From Mycteria americana (lineage: Eukaryota; Chordata; Aves; Ciconiiformes; Ciconiidae), in NCBI RefSeq assembly GCF_035582795.1, contig NC_134365.1:221853887-221917886 (forward strand): DNA of 64,000 nucleotides, in the 5' to 3' direction. The notes beneath the pieces were generated by a model. The model had not been told where the DNA came from. It saw nothing but the letters and a program-made list of their open reading frames with translations, and made no database searches. Positions 47,516 to 57,975 of this stretch are shown piece after piece; position 1 is the stretch's first letter, and each line of letters starts with the position of its first letter. A program made the position numbers and the translations under genes.

Positions 47516-48500
47516 CTGTGGCAGAGCGGGGAGGGCGGCGGGTGAGGCCGAAGGCTCCCGAGGAGGAGGAGGAGGAGACCCCCAGGGAGAAGCCACCCCG
47601 GCAAAAGGAGCCGGGTGGGAGCGCGGCGAGCAGCCGGACCCCCGCTGCTTCCCGGCCGCCTGGGCAGGACAAAGGAGGCTGGAAGTGGGAGAAAAAGTTT
47701 GGAGCAGGCGGCGAATCCCTCCCTTAAGGAGCCGGGGTGAAGTCATACGGCAGCGGGGCGGGACGGGCTAGCCGGAGCAGAAAAACAAACAAGCCCACAT
47801 GCGAATTCCCGCGGCCACCCAGGCCCCCGGCTCTTGTGCAAACGCGGCAGCGCCGAAGGCAGCCGGTGGAGCCGTGGCCCGGGGGGAAGGCGAAGGGCCG
47901 GTGGCCAGAGCGCCGGGATGGCGTTCCCCGTGGCGGTTGCGCAGAGCGGGACGAGGGGCCGGCTCGGCGCCCCGCTGGCACCGGGAATGGGTGCCCTGGC
48001 CCGGGATGGGGGGTGCTGGCCGGGCTGCTGCGGCGTGCTCCGGGCAGCGGGAGCGGCTTCGGGCTGCCCCCCTTGAACCCCGCTCCAGCCCAATGCCGGA
48101 CCCCAGCGCCATTTCCAAACCAGGGAGTGATGAACCCGGGGGGGGGCGGGGGGGGGGGGGTGTCTGGCTGTGGGAGGGGGGATCCCACCTCGGACCGGGC
48201 TCTCCAGCCTGGAAATGAAGCTGGTTGTGCCCCATCCCAGAGATGTCACCCTGTCCCCACAGCCTGCTTGTCCCCCCTGGAGACCCCAGGCTTCGGCACG
48301 GGGCGCACGGTGGGGACGGGGGGTGTGCAACGGGGGCTGGGGTGCCGCAGGCAGGGAAGGAGGGCGGGAAACCAGCCAGCCTGGGCAGCCCGCTCCGGCA
48401 GAGACCTGGCTCCCCAAAGTAATCTCAGGACCCCGGCTCAGCACCACTTAGCACCCAGGCAGGACCCCCACGACGGTGGCCGGCCCCGGGGGCCACTGAC
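47516..48500 (-). other. ARAP1: ARAP1 intron 11
   Basis: Just under 1 kb, very GC-rich, with G runs near 48,140-48,170. No recognisable element. Confidence 0.6.
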
Positions 48501-48683
48501 CCTGTCGAGCTCCTCCTGGTTGCCAAAGAGCGGGTGGTAGCGGCGGTACTTGCCCTCCCGGTATTTGGCGATGAGGAAGCGTCTCCTCTCCTGGCTGCCG
48601 CTGGCGGGGGTGATGGCCTCGCTGGGGGGCACGTTGGCGGCCCAGAACTGGTTGGCCACGGCGTTGCCGATCTGGTGGAAGAG
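48501..48683 (-). CDS. ARAP1: ARAP1 exon 11: ArfGAP C-terminal part
   Basis: Residues 358-418. NQFWAANVPPSEAI and KYREGKYRRYHPLFG are the closing ArfGAP helices, and the chain then enters the ankyrin region. The donor GTCAGT departs from the GTRAGT consensus at +3. Confidence 0.97.
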
Positions 48684-50108
48684 CTGCGGGGACAAGGAGA
48701 GGCCGACGTGACGGTGTCACCGGGGGACGGAGCGTGGCCGGGAATGGAGGGGGGGCTTTGCGGCGAGTCTCCGGGGGGTCCTTGCCGGGGGCGGGAGGGG
48801 ATGAGCACGGCAGCAGCCGTGCTTACGGGGACGTTCACGGCCCAAAGCCGCCCGGGAGAGCGGCGGGGTGCAGGCAGCACGGCGGGGATGATGGGCGGCG
48901 CACGGGGAGCGGGGACCGCGGGTGGGCAGGGTGCAGGAGCACCCACCCGCTGCAGGCATGCAGGGCTGCTCCCTGCCCAGCCCCGTGTCCCGGCAGCACC
49001 GGCGGCTCGGCCCCGGCGTCTGGCAGCCCCCGCAGCCGCCGACCCCCCTTCCTGCCCTGGAAAATCACATCTGGAAAGCAGCGCCCAGCTGTGGGCGGGG
49101 GGGGGATATGTTCAGCATCCATCAGGGCCATTTAAAGGGCTTTCTGTGGCCCCCCCGCCATCCCAAGCGACGCTCAGCTCGGCGCGAAGCAACCCGGGGC
49201 TTAGCCCCGTCTCGCGCGCATCGCCCCAGCAAGCCCACGGGGTGGGTGCTCTGCCAGCACCCCCGAGCTCTTTGGGGTGGCAGGGGGGCAAGCGAGGCCG
49301 GGGAGGGGCTGGAGCGGGCAGGGGGGGCCGGGGATGCCGGCGGCAGCTCCCCGCCAGCCCGGCGGGGTCCAGGGCAGCCTTCCCGGAGAGGGGAGGGGAA
49401 GGGGAGCAGCCGCAGGCAGCAGCTGGAAGCGTTTGGGGGCTGAGGGAGCGGGCGATGCCGGAGGCGGGAGCTGCGCGGGTGGGACGCCAAGCAGGAATGC
49501 AGGATCCGACCGGGACGGCCGGGAAGCGTTGGGGCCGGCCAGGGTCTGCCGGCTGGAAATGGCGGCCGGGTCGGGTCTGGTAACAAATCCCGGCTCCCCC
49601 CCGGCGCTGGCCGCGCCGACGCATTCCTCCGTGCTGGTGGCCGCGCCGCTTCGGGGGGCTGCTCTGCCGCTCGGCCCCGCGCCCCAGCCCCACGGCTCCG
49701 CAGCCGTCTCCCCACGCCGGCCCCACGGCTCCGCGGCCGTCTCCCCACGGCCGCTCCGGCGGCTCCGCAGCCGTCTCCCCACGCCGGCCCCACGGCTCCG
49801 CAGCCATCTCCCGATGGACACACAGACACCGTCTGTCTGCGGCGCAGGCACACAAGCGCCGCTTGTCCTCGCCGGCGTGCCTGGGCGGGTGCCGGCTGTC
49901 CGCAGACCACGGGGACGGGGATGGAGGGCTGTCGGGGTCCCCTCCCCAACCAAGCCACGCTGCAGCGTCACCCCAGGGGGATTGGATCAGGCTGGAGAAA
50001 CCCTGCCGTGCTCCTGCCGTCCCCGGCCCGTAGCCAGCGGGTCCGCCACGGGGAGGGGACGGGCTGTCTGCCCCCAAAAGGGCTTTTGGGGTTGGTCTGC
50101 GCCAATAC
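48684..50108 (-). other. ARAP1: ARAP1 intron 10
   Basis: About 1.4 kb, GC-rich, containing a short 33-base tandem repeat near 49.7 kb. No exon is seen. Confidence 0.65.
49690..49815. repeat. 33-bp tandem repeat, about 4 copies
   Basis: Unit CCACGGCTCCGCAGCCGTCT plus CCCCACGCCGG, four imperfect copies. Each contains the small inverted repeat CGGCTCCGCAGCCG. Confidence 0.85.
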
Positions 50109-50194
50109 CTCGATCAGCTCCTCCGTCCACACCTTCCTGTCCATCTTCAGGCTCCGGACTTTGGTGATGCCGGGGCCCAAGCCCCGGTGCTCCC
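50109..50194 (-). CDS. ARAP1: ARAP1 exon 10: ArfGAP arginine finger
   Basis: Residues 330-357. The junction rebuilds GEHRGLG, in which R332 is the catalytic arginine of ArfGAP domains. KVRSLKMDRKVW follows. Both key features are intact, so the domain should be active. The donor is GTATTG. Confidence 0.97.
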
Positions 50195-50319
50195 CTGCCA
50201 GCGAGACGAGCCGTTAGGGACCCGTTTTAGGGTGGGAGAGGCCGGGGTCCCCGCTGCCTCGCACCCTGCACCCCTACCCAGGGCAGGGGATGCACAGCCC
50301 CTTCCCGGGACGTGGGTAC

Positions 50320-50519
50320 CTGCGCATCTCTTGCAGATGACGACGCAGAGGTTGATGGAAGCCCAGTCGGGCTTGGGCGAGCCGCAGTCGGCGCAGAAGC
50401 GATTGGACTCCACCGCCCAGATCCTCTCCGCTACCTCCGAGTTGGAGAGAGCCTCGGCGATGGACTGCTGCATGGCTTCCACCCACTCCTCCTTCTCCTG
50501 GTCCGAGTCGGCGGAGAAG
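50320..50519 (-). CDS. ARAP1: ARAP1 exon 9: PH2 helix and ArfGAP zinc finger
   Basis: Residues 263-328. EEWVEAMQQSIAEAL closes PH2, and the ArfGAP domain starts at about 289. The zinc ligands are C304, C307, C324 and C327 (C-x2-C-x16-C-x2-C), all present. The domain stimulates GTP hydrolysis on Arf proteins. Confidence 0.97.
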
Positions 50520-50608
50520 CTGCCGGCGGGGATGGGGGTGAGGGACGGCACAGCGGGGGGCGGGGGGGGGAGGACCACCGGCACCCCCTCCCCTCCCTCT
50601 CAGCTCAC

Positions 50609-50715
50609 CTGAAGATCCTGTACGGCGTCGTGAGATCGAAGCCCCTGCGGTCCACCTCCTTGACGTTCCCCACGTTCATCTCGATGTAGGTGATGCCGAT
50701 CCCCAGCCGATAATC
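50609..50715 (-). CDS. ARAP1: ARAP1 exon 8: PH2 core
   Basis: Residues 227-261, beginning DYRLGIGITYIEMNVGNVKE and ending TTPYRIF. It is one of the best conserved stretches of ARAP1. The 443-base intron before it shows nothing notable. Confidence 0.97.
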
Positions 50716-51158
50716 CTGGTGGGCGAGGGCGGGCAGAGGGGTGAGGGAGGGCAGCGGGGGCGGGGGGGCTCCTCCCAGGGGGGTACAGGTGACGCACTGC
50801 CTGCAGGAGCTGGGGCTGGGGCTGCCCGCGCTGCTGCCCGCGCACCGCACCGGTGCCGGTGGCCGGGAGCTGGGGTCCCCAGCACGGGGCACTGCGGGCT
50901 CTGGGGCAGCCGCAGTGGGTGCGATGCTCCTGGGGGACCCCAAAGCTCGGAGCCGGCGGGGAGGGGGGGGCTGCAGCCCGGGGGTCACCAGCCTGCGGGG
51001 TCTGAGCCATCCCCGTGCGGGGGGTGGCAGCCCCGGGGTGCCCCAGCTCAGTGCCGCTCTGCTCAGGCTGCGGATGTGAAGGGACGGGGTCCCCCTCGAA
51101 ACGGCGTTGGGGTCCCCTGTGGTGCCGCAGCCCCCCCAGCCCCCCCCCAGCCACCCAC

Positions 51159-51364
51159 CTCCGCATTCTTGTAGAGGAAAACTTTGTCCCCGGCCACCGC
51201 CACGAACAGCTTGTGCTTAAACCCCCGCAGCTCCAGGAAGCCGCTCTTGTCGGCCGGGTCGGCGGCACCGTTGGTGGTCAGGGACGTCGACGTCCTCTCC
51301 AGAGCTTTGCTCTTCCGCTCCTCCGCGATCTGCTGCAGGGTCCGTATCCACTCGTTCCGGTCCG
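51159..51364 (-). CDS. ARAP1: ARAP1 exon 7: PH1 helix and start of PH2
   Basis: Residues 159-226. NEWIRTLQQI is the closing PH1 helix with its invariant Trp. A variable linker follows, then SGFLELRGFKHKLFVAVAGD opens PH2 (about 198-290). The linker differs most from the mammalian protein. Confidence 0.95.
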
Positions 51365-51490
51365 CTGCGGGGCCGGAGGGGAGACGGGTCAGGATCAGCG
51401 CGGGGCCAGGAGCCGCCGGGGCTCATCCCTTGGGCCAGGGGAAGGGGGAGCGGCTGGGGCCACCCACGAGCAGGGACCCCCGGCGCTCAC

Positions 51491-51611
51491 CATCGCTCTC
51501 GGCCCGAAACACGAAGTTGCGGTTGTTGGTGACGACCTCGAATTTCTGGTCCCCGACGCTGGCGATGCGGGAGATGGAGGAGACGGGGATGAACCGCTTG
51601 GAATAGGCGTC
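51491..51611 (-). CDS. ARAP1: ARAP1 exon 6: PH1 continued
   Basis: Residues 118-157. It starts DAYSKRFIPV and carries the GDQKFEVVTNNRNFVFRAES strands of PH1. The exon ends one base into a codon at GTGAGC. Confidence 0.96.
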
Positions 51612-51906
51612 CTGGGGCAGGGCAGGGCGAGGAGAGACAGGCTGCTCATCACCGCGGCCTCGGGGAGACGGGACGGGCACCGCGCCGGGCTCGCGATGCT
51701 GCGAGCGTCGGCGTCCGGGAGGCTCCGAGCATCCCACCCCGGTGCCGGCATCACCCCAGCACCCATCCGTTGCCGCTCCCCGGGATGCTGCCCCTCGGCA
51801 CGGCCACGTCTCGTGGCCGGGCTGCCCAGAGGGACGTGGCCCCTCTGGGGCAGATCCTCCGCCACCGTCTCACCCCGAGCCCCCAAATCCTCCCTCCCTA
51901 CTCAAC

Positions 51907-51976
51907 CTTTTCAGTGTCAAAATAGCGGAGGTGGTCGGCATCCAGCTTCACCCAGCGCTTCTGGTAGATGTAGGAC
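51907..51976 (-). CDS. ARAP1: ARAP1 exon 5: PH1 core
   Basis: Residues 95-117, SYIYQKRWVKLDADHLRYFD and three more. The QKRWV...L...YF pattern is the beta2-beta3 region of a PH domain, where the Lys/Arg residues of the phosphoinositide pocket lie. The donor is GTTGAG. Confidence 0.96.
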
Positions 51977-53351
51977 CTGGGAAGGGACCGGAGGGACGCG
52001 TTGGAGGGGACGGGGTGGCCGAGCTGCACCCTCCGCGCGGGGCAGGCAGCGGGTGCTGCAGCCCACCCGAGGCCGGTGCTGCCCCCGAGGGTGCTGGGGT
52101 GCAGGAAGGGTGATATGAGCCCCCCGGGACTGGAGGAACCCCCTCCCCGCTCGCCCCTCACCGGCCCCGGCCCCGCGGCACGGGCTGTGCCGTGCCAGGC
52201 AGCCCCGGCAGCTCCGGGCTACACCGTGCGCCCTTGAACTCGGGGCCGCTCCGCTCGTGCGTTCACGCCCCAGTTGCCAAAAGCCTGGGGCCACCTCGCC
52301 ATCGATCCCGCGCCGTGTCCCCAGCCCTCGTGTCACTGCTGGGGACAGCGATGGGGACTTTGTGCTTTCCTCTGGGCACCAATTAAAGCATGGAGCTGGG
52401 AAAGGGGGCTTGCCCTTAAAAGCACCCCCCCCCCTCCCCAAATCCCTGTTTGCAATTACTGCTCGGGACCTACAAGCCGGTGAGGGTTCAATCCTGGGGA
52501 CAGGAGCCAGGCGGTGCTGGTGGCACCCCGGGCTCCTACATGGCAGAGGGAGAAGCTGGGCAGCTCTATCGGGATGGGGATGCAGGGGGAGAGGGGGGAC
52601 CCCGGGGCTGGAGCAGAGCCCACCAGGGACCCCTTCGCCCCCCCCAGCCCACCACGCAAGCCGGCCACCCAGCGCAAGGCCAAGGTATTAAACCCTGCAG
52701 CCCATCCACCCCGGCGTCGGGGCTGCAGAAGAAGCCAAGCCAGCTCCCACCCCCGGCGCCCACACAGCTCCGACAAGCCCCCCACCGGCGCTGCTCCCCC
52801 GGGCCCCCCCACCGCCACGCCAGCCCCCAGCCCCGGCGGCTCTTGCTTAAGGGCTTGTTAGCTCAGGAAGGATTTCGCCATCGCCGCACGTGACCCCGGC
52901 GCTCGGCCTTTACATAACCAGCAACGGCAACGGGGATTCAAAGCACTCGGCTCGGCCCTAGGCTCTCCCGCTCCCCGTCAGGAGCTCGTCCCTGTCCCGT
53001 GGGGTGCACAGACCCCCAGCCCCGCTCTGCCCTCCAGCTGCTTTTAGCTGCTGAGGGGTTGGGCTTTCTGGTTTTCCTTCTCCTCCACCCCAAGCAGCTG
53101 CCGGAGCAGCTTCTCCAGCTTCCCAGGAACCTTCCAGCTGCTCTCACTTCCCCAGCAGCCAGGCTGCTCTGCTGCAAAGAGCCGGAGCTTCCTCCTCCTC
53201 CTCCTCGGCAGGACCGCAGCCTCGGGCTTTCCTCGTAGCCCAGATTAAGCAGCCCCCAAAATCCCTCACGTCTCCTGCTTGATTTTTGTCTCCCAGCTGG
53301 CGCGGCGGCTCCCTGAGCTGGTTCTGTGCCGGGATGGGGGCAAGCATGTTC
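51977..53351 (-). other. ARAP1: ARAP1 intron 4, 3' part
   Basis: GC-rich intronic DNA between the minisatellite and exon 5. No exon or known repeat is recognised. Confidence 0.65.
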
Positions 53352-54832
53352 GCTGTGCATGCTGCGCTCGCTGTGCACGCTGCGCTTGCTGTGCACGCTG
53401 CGCGCGCTGTGCACATCGCGCTTGCTGTGCACGCTGCGCTCGCTGGGCTCCCTGTGCATGCTGTGCTCGCTGGGCTCGCTGTGCACATTGCGCTCGCTGC
53501 GCACACTGCGATCGCTGGGCTCCCTGTGCATGCTGTGCATGCTGCGCTCGCTGTGCACACTGTGCTCACTGGGCTCCCTGTGCATGCTGTGCTCGCTGGG
53601 CTCGCTGTGCACACTGCGATCACTGCGCACACTGCGATCGCTGGGCTCCCTGTGCACACTGTGCATGCTGCGCTCGCTGTGCACACTGTGCTCACTGGGC
53701 TCCCTGTGCATGCTGTGCTTGCTGGGCTCGCTGTGCACACTGCGCTTGCTGAGCACACTGCAATCGCTGGGCTCCCTGTGCATGCTGTGCTCACTGGGCT
53801 CGCTGTGCACACCGCAATTGCTGCGCACACTGCACTCACTGCGCTCGCTGGGCTCCCTGGACTCCTTGTGCATGCTGTGCTCACCAGGCTCGCTGTGCAC
53901 GCTGCGATCACTGCGCACACTGCGCTCGCTGGGCTCCCTGTGCATGCTGTGCTCACTGGGCTCACTGCGCACACTGCGCTCGCTGTGCACACTGCACTCA
54001 CTGCGCACACTGCGCTCGCTGGGTTCCCTGGGCTCCCTGTGCATGCTGTGCTCACCGGGTTTACTGTGCACACTGCGATCACTGCGCACGCTGCACTCAC
54101 TGCGCTCGCTGGGCTCCCTGTGCATGCTGTGCATGCTGCGCTCGCTGTGCACACTGTGCTCACTGGGCTCCCTGTGCATGCTGTGCTTGCTGGGCTCGCT
54201 GTGCACACTGCGCTCGCTGCGCACACTGCGCTCGCGGACCTTGCTGTGCACCCGATGCTCACTGGGCTCCCTGTGCATGCTGTGCTCACTGGGCCGCTGT
54301 GCACACCGCGATTGCTGCGCACACTGCACTCACTGCGCTCGCTGGGCTCCCTGGGCTCCTTGTGCATGCTGTGCTCACCGGGCTCGCTGTGCACGCTGCG
54401 ATCACTGCGCATACTGCGCTCGCTGGGCTCCCTGTGCATGCTGTGCTCACTGGGCTCACTGTGCACACTGCAATTGCTGCACACACTGTGCTCGCTGGGC
54501 TCCCTGGGCTCCTTGTGTATGCTGTGCTCACCGGGCTCGCTGTGCACACTGTGATCACTGCGCACACTGCGCTCACTGGGCTCCCTGTGCATGCTGCGCT
54601 CACCGGGCTCACTGTGCACACTGCAATCACTGTGCACACCGCGCTTGCTGCGCACACTGCGCTCGCGGGCCTTGCTGTGCACGCCGTGCTCACTGCGCTC
54701 GCTGGGCTCCCTGTGCATGCTGCGCTCACCGGGCTCACTGTGCACACTGCAATCGCTGTGCACACTGCGCACACTGCGCTCGCGGGCCTTGCTGCGCACG
54801 CCGTGCTCACTGGGCTCCCTGGGCTCGCCCGC
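53352..54832. repeat. 9-bp-based minisatellite, about 1.5 kb, ARAP1 intron 4
   Basis: Built from nine-base units such as GCTGTGCAC, ACTGCGCTC, GCTGGGCTC and CCTGTGCAT, combined into 18-base and longer higher-order repeats. It is the longest classical minisatellite here. The period divides by three, so both strands carry very long open frames (Ser/His/Arg/Glu on minus, Leu/Cys/Ser on plus). The same unit is open in several frames, so none is evidence of a protein. Confidence 0.96.
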
Positions 54833-55321
54833 CCTCGAGCACGCGGCCAAACACCCAGCAGCCCCATTAGTTTTACTTCTGCAACCGGGTGCTCTGCATC
54901 GGTGCCGACGGCAGCACGGCTCCGGCGAGCCGCCGGGGCCGGGGCCGCCGAACGCCGGGGCTGGGGCCGGCAGTGCCAGCAACGTCTCCTGCCGTGGCAA
55001 GCACAGAGCAGACCAACCCCACGCGTGTGTCCGGTGGAGGAGCCGGGCCGGCGGCAGGAAGCCCGCCCAAGCGCCCCACTTCTCCTCCGCCAGCTGCTGT
55101 TCGGGATCGCTGCTATTTCGGGGCTTCCCCAGAGCGAAGGCAGCTCCTTTCCCAGCGAGCCCGACGCGTGGCATGGGGCCGGGGGGGAAGTTCGAGCCGC
55201 AGCCTTCCCTCCTCCTCCTCCTCCTCCTCCTCCTCCTCCTCAGCCGGCTGAGCGCAACCGTTGGTGGCACCCACTCTGAGGAAGGCTCTTTCACCAAAAA
55301 TAGGCATTTTTAACCTAAATC

Positions 55322-55405
55322 GGGGGGGGGGGGGGGGGGGGGCAAGCTGAAGGAACCCCTTGGGCTGGCTTTTCACCAAAGCAAAATTACACCCCCCCCC
55401 CCCCC
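55322..55405. repeat. Poly-G (21) and poly-C (14) tracts
   Basis: G21 at 55,322-55,342 and C14 at 55,392-55,405 lie about 160 and 95 bases inside the intron after ARAP1 exon 4. They could pair or form quadruplexes. Confidence 0.95.
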
Positions 55406-55500
55406 GTGAGCAGGAAAAGCGGGGGGAGCATCTCCCCTGCAGGGCACACGCGCCCAGGCACCGGTGGGGGGTCCGCGGCCCCCCCCGGCACATCACTCAC

Positions 55501-55665
55501 CCCTGCGGTGGGTTCTTGTCCAGCCACCCTGCTTTGATGGTGGGCGAGAGCGGGGCGGCGGCAGTGCCATCCATGCGGTCGCCGAGCGTGCCGGGGCTGC
55601 TGCCGGACGAGGCGGGCGCGGGCGGACGTGGGCTGGGGACGTGGTCGCTCCAGCCGCTGCCACCG
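55501..55665 (-). CDS. ARAP1: ARAP1 exon 4: Ser/Pro linker and start of PH1
   Basis: Residues 40-93. A Ser/Pro/Gly-rich linker leads into IKAGWLDKNPPQG, the first strand of PH1 and a hallmark of ARAP1. PH1 contributes to PtdIns(3,4,5)P3-dependent recruitment and activation. The exon ends in phase 2 at a GTGAGT donor. Confidence 0.95.
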
Positions 55666-56390
55666 CTGGGGACGAGGAGCCGAGGGAGGGGGTTAAGAGC
55701 TGGTGGTTTGCGGGGGGGCTGGCGGCCGGGCAGGCATGGCTCTCCCCCCCCCCGCCCCGCATGCTTGGCCTCCCCTTGCCCTTCCCCGAGGCACGGGCGA
55801 TGCAAGCGCCAGCTGTTTGCAAGCAGGGCCCCTGGTGGCAGTCCCCTTGGCGGGGGTCCCAGCGCGTCCCCCAGCTCCGGGGACGGCAGAGACCCAGATG
55901 CCAGCCCTGGGAAGGGGGACGGGGGCACCCCCCGGGCCACGGCCCCAAACCCAGAGACGTGCCGAGTCGCTGTCCGCTCGTGCGTGCGCACACGCGCTCC
56001 CCCACGCCAGCACTGCCCGACTCGTGCGTGCACACGCACACGCGTCCCGTGCGGCCGTGCAGACACGCGAAACCCCGGCGCAGCCCCACGCGCGAGTGCT
56101 CTCTGCCTGTGCTCACACGCGCACACCTCTCCCCCGTGCACGAGCACGCACGCGCGCGCGTATCCCTTGCCTGTGCGTGCACGCACACGCACGCGCGCGT
56201 GCAGACAAGTAGCCCCAGCTCAGGCATTTGCATCCCGCCCATGCACGCACGTGCACGTGCACGCACACATAAATAACCCCCGCCCGCGTGCGGTCGTACA
56301 CACAACCACACAACACACAACCACGTGCACACACACGCGTCCCCGGCCTGCACGCACATACACACGCGCACGGGGCAGAAGAGCTCCTAC
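55666..56390 (-). other. ARAP1: ARAP1 intron 3 with CACACGCG-rich tract
   Basis: From about 55,975 to 56,370 the plus strand is rich in CACACGCG/TGCACGCA alternation, a smaller version of the 33-kb purine-pyrimidine block. No exon is seen. Confidence 0.75.
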
Positions 56391-56494
56391 TTGGCGGGGG
56401 GAGCATCGTAGTAATCCTCGATGAGCTCGTCCTCGCTGAAGAGGCTGTTGACACGCAGGGACCGAGGCCGCCCCGTCACGGGCTCCGCATCCTC
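56391..56494 (-). CDS. ARAP1: ARAP1 exon 3: acidic linker
   Basis: 34 codons plus two bases (residues 5-38, counted from the internal Met). It contains the basic SLRVNSLFS stretch followed by the acidic EDELIEDYYD, matching the basic-then-acidic linker of mammalian ARAP1. Tyrosines in the acidic part are possible phosphorylation sites. The acceptor is CCCCGCAG and the donor GTAGGA. Confidence 0.88.
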
Positions 56495-57100
56495 CTGCGG
56501 GGACGGACGTGGCTGATGTGGGCGACCCCGCGCCCTCCCCGCTGCCCCAAAGCTCACGGTGGGGTCCCCCCTCTCCGCCTGCCTGCACCGTGAGGGATGG
56601 GCAGGGGACAGACGGAGAAAGAGGGGTCAAGATGCAAAATCACCACCCACGTTTCCCGGGTCCGCAGCTGCCCACGGTGCCGGGAGGTGCCGGGAGGTGC
56701 CCGGGCGCTGCCGGCCCCCGCGACGGGACACGCTCCTGCCCACAGCAGGACGGAAGCGTGGCCGTAGGGAGGAGCCGAGTGCCGCGCTGGTTATTTATAT
56801 CAACCAAAAATATCTGTGCTTGCTGAGAAATCCTGCGTTTCCCCCTCCTTGGCCGGGGACGGGCACACGCCGTCATGGGGGGGTGACTGTGGCTGCAGGC
56901 TGGGGGTGGAGGGTGGCCAGGCAGGACCACGGTGCCACGGCCGGTTATCGCCAGGCCCCTGCCCCACGCTGCAGCCCCCGGGGCAGGGGGTGGCTGGGCC
57001 GGGGTTAGAAGCAGCCCCGGCACCGTCTCTCCCCATCAGGCTGTTCCCAGGCGAAGGCAGATGGGGGGGCTGCAGGCGCTCAGGGGTCTGCTGCACCCCT

Positions 57101-57505
57101 CAGATCACAGAATCACAGAATCATAGAATCATGGAATCAAAGAACTGTAGAATCATGGAATCGTAGAATCATGGAATCATGGAATCATAGAATCATAGAA
57201 TCGTAGACTCGTAGAATCATGGAATCATAGAATTGTAGAATCATAGAATCATGGAATCACAGAATCATAGAATCGTAGAATCATAGAATCATAGAATCAT
57301 GGAATCATGGAATCATGGAATTGTGGAATCAAGGAATCATAGAATCATAGAATCGTAGAATCATAGATTCACAGAATCATAGAATTACAGAATTGTAGAA
57401 CCATAGAATCGTAGAATCGTAGAATCATAGAATCGTAGAATCACAGAATCATTAAGGTTGGAAAAGCCCTCTAGATCATCTAGTCCAACCGTCAGCCCCA
57501 CACCC
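57101..57505 (-). mobile_element. CR1 3' end with expanded octamer tail
   Basis: About 60 bases of reverse-complement CR1 terminus (ATTAAGGTTGGAAAAGCC, CTAGTCCAACC) are preceded by roughly 345 bases of the CR1 terminal octamer (GAATCATA and one-base variants). Most CR1 copies carry two to four octamers, so the tail has expanded into a microsatellite. It lies in the intron between ARAP1 window exons 2 and 3. Confidence 0.95.
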
Positions 57506-57904
57506 CCATGCCTACTACAATCCAGATCCATCCAGGCCCACCCCAGGTCGGCTCGGGAGCGCCAGGCAGGCAGAAATCCCCCATCCAGGGATTAAAATCC
57601 GGCTGCGATGCTGCCGATGTCCACTAGCACGCACTCTGCGCACGTCGCTTTGCAGAGCGGCTGCACGGCCGTGATGCTCCCCGGGGACCCTGGGGCTGCC
57701 CGTGGGCCGGTCCCAGCCCCCGTGGGAGACCCAGTGGGTGCTGGGCGAGGCAGAGCCCCCGCTCCGGCCGCTGCGGACCCGCTCCTCCAACCCGAACTGG
57801 AAAATCTCCAACGCAGCCCCAAGGCCAGCGCCTCTCCCCTGGGGACGGTCGCCCCGCTCGCTCCCCCCCACCACCAAGCAGGACCCCCCCGTGGTGGGAC
57901 CGAC

Positions 57905-57975
57905 CTTGTTGGCCATCTCCCCCGCGGGACCGGCTAATTCCTCCTCCCAGGCAGAGTCCTCGTAGTCCGAGTCAT
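57905..57975 (-). CDS. ARAP1: ARAP1 exon 2: acidic linker with internal Met
   Basis: Encodes the acidic DDSDYEDSAWEEEL motif conserved before PH1 in ARAP1 and ends in MANK. The methionine (57,914-57,916) lies where the short mammalian isoform begins in my recollection, so it may be an alternative start. The donor is GTCGGT, weak at positions +3 and +4. The acceptor follows CTTTTGCAG. Confidence 0.92.

Noticed and set aside
48430-48460. REST/NRSF-like motif (CTCAGCACCACTTAGCACC)
   Set aside because: The second half-site does not match the consensus; likely chance.
53144-55297. 717-residue Ser/His/Arg/Glu open frame on minus
   Set aside because: It is produced by a nine-base tandem repeat, is open in other frames and on the opposite strand, and lies inside an ARAP1 intron with no exon signals.
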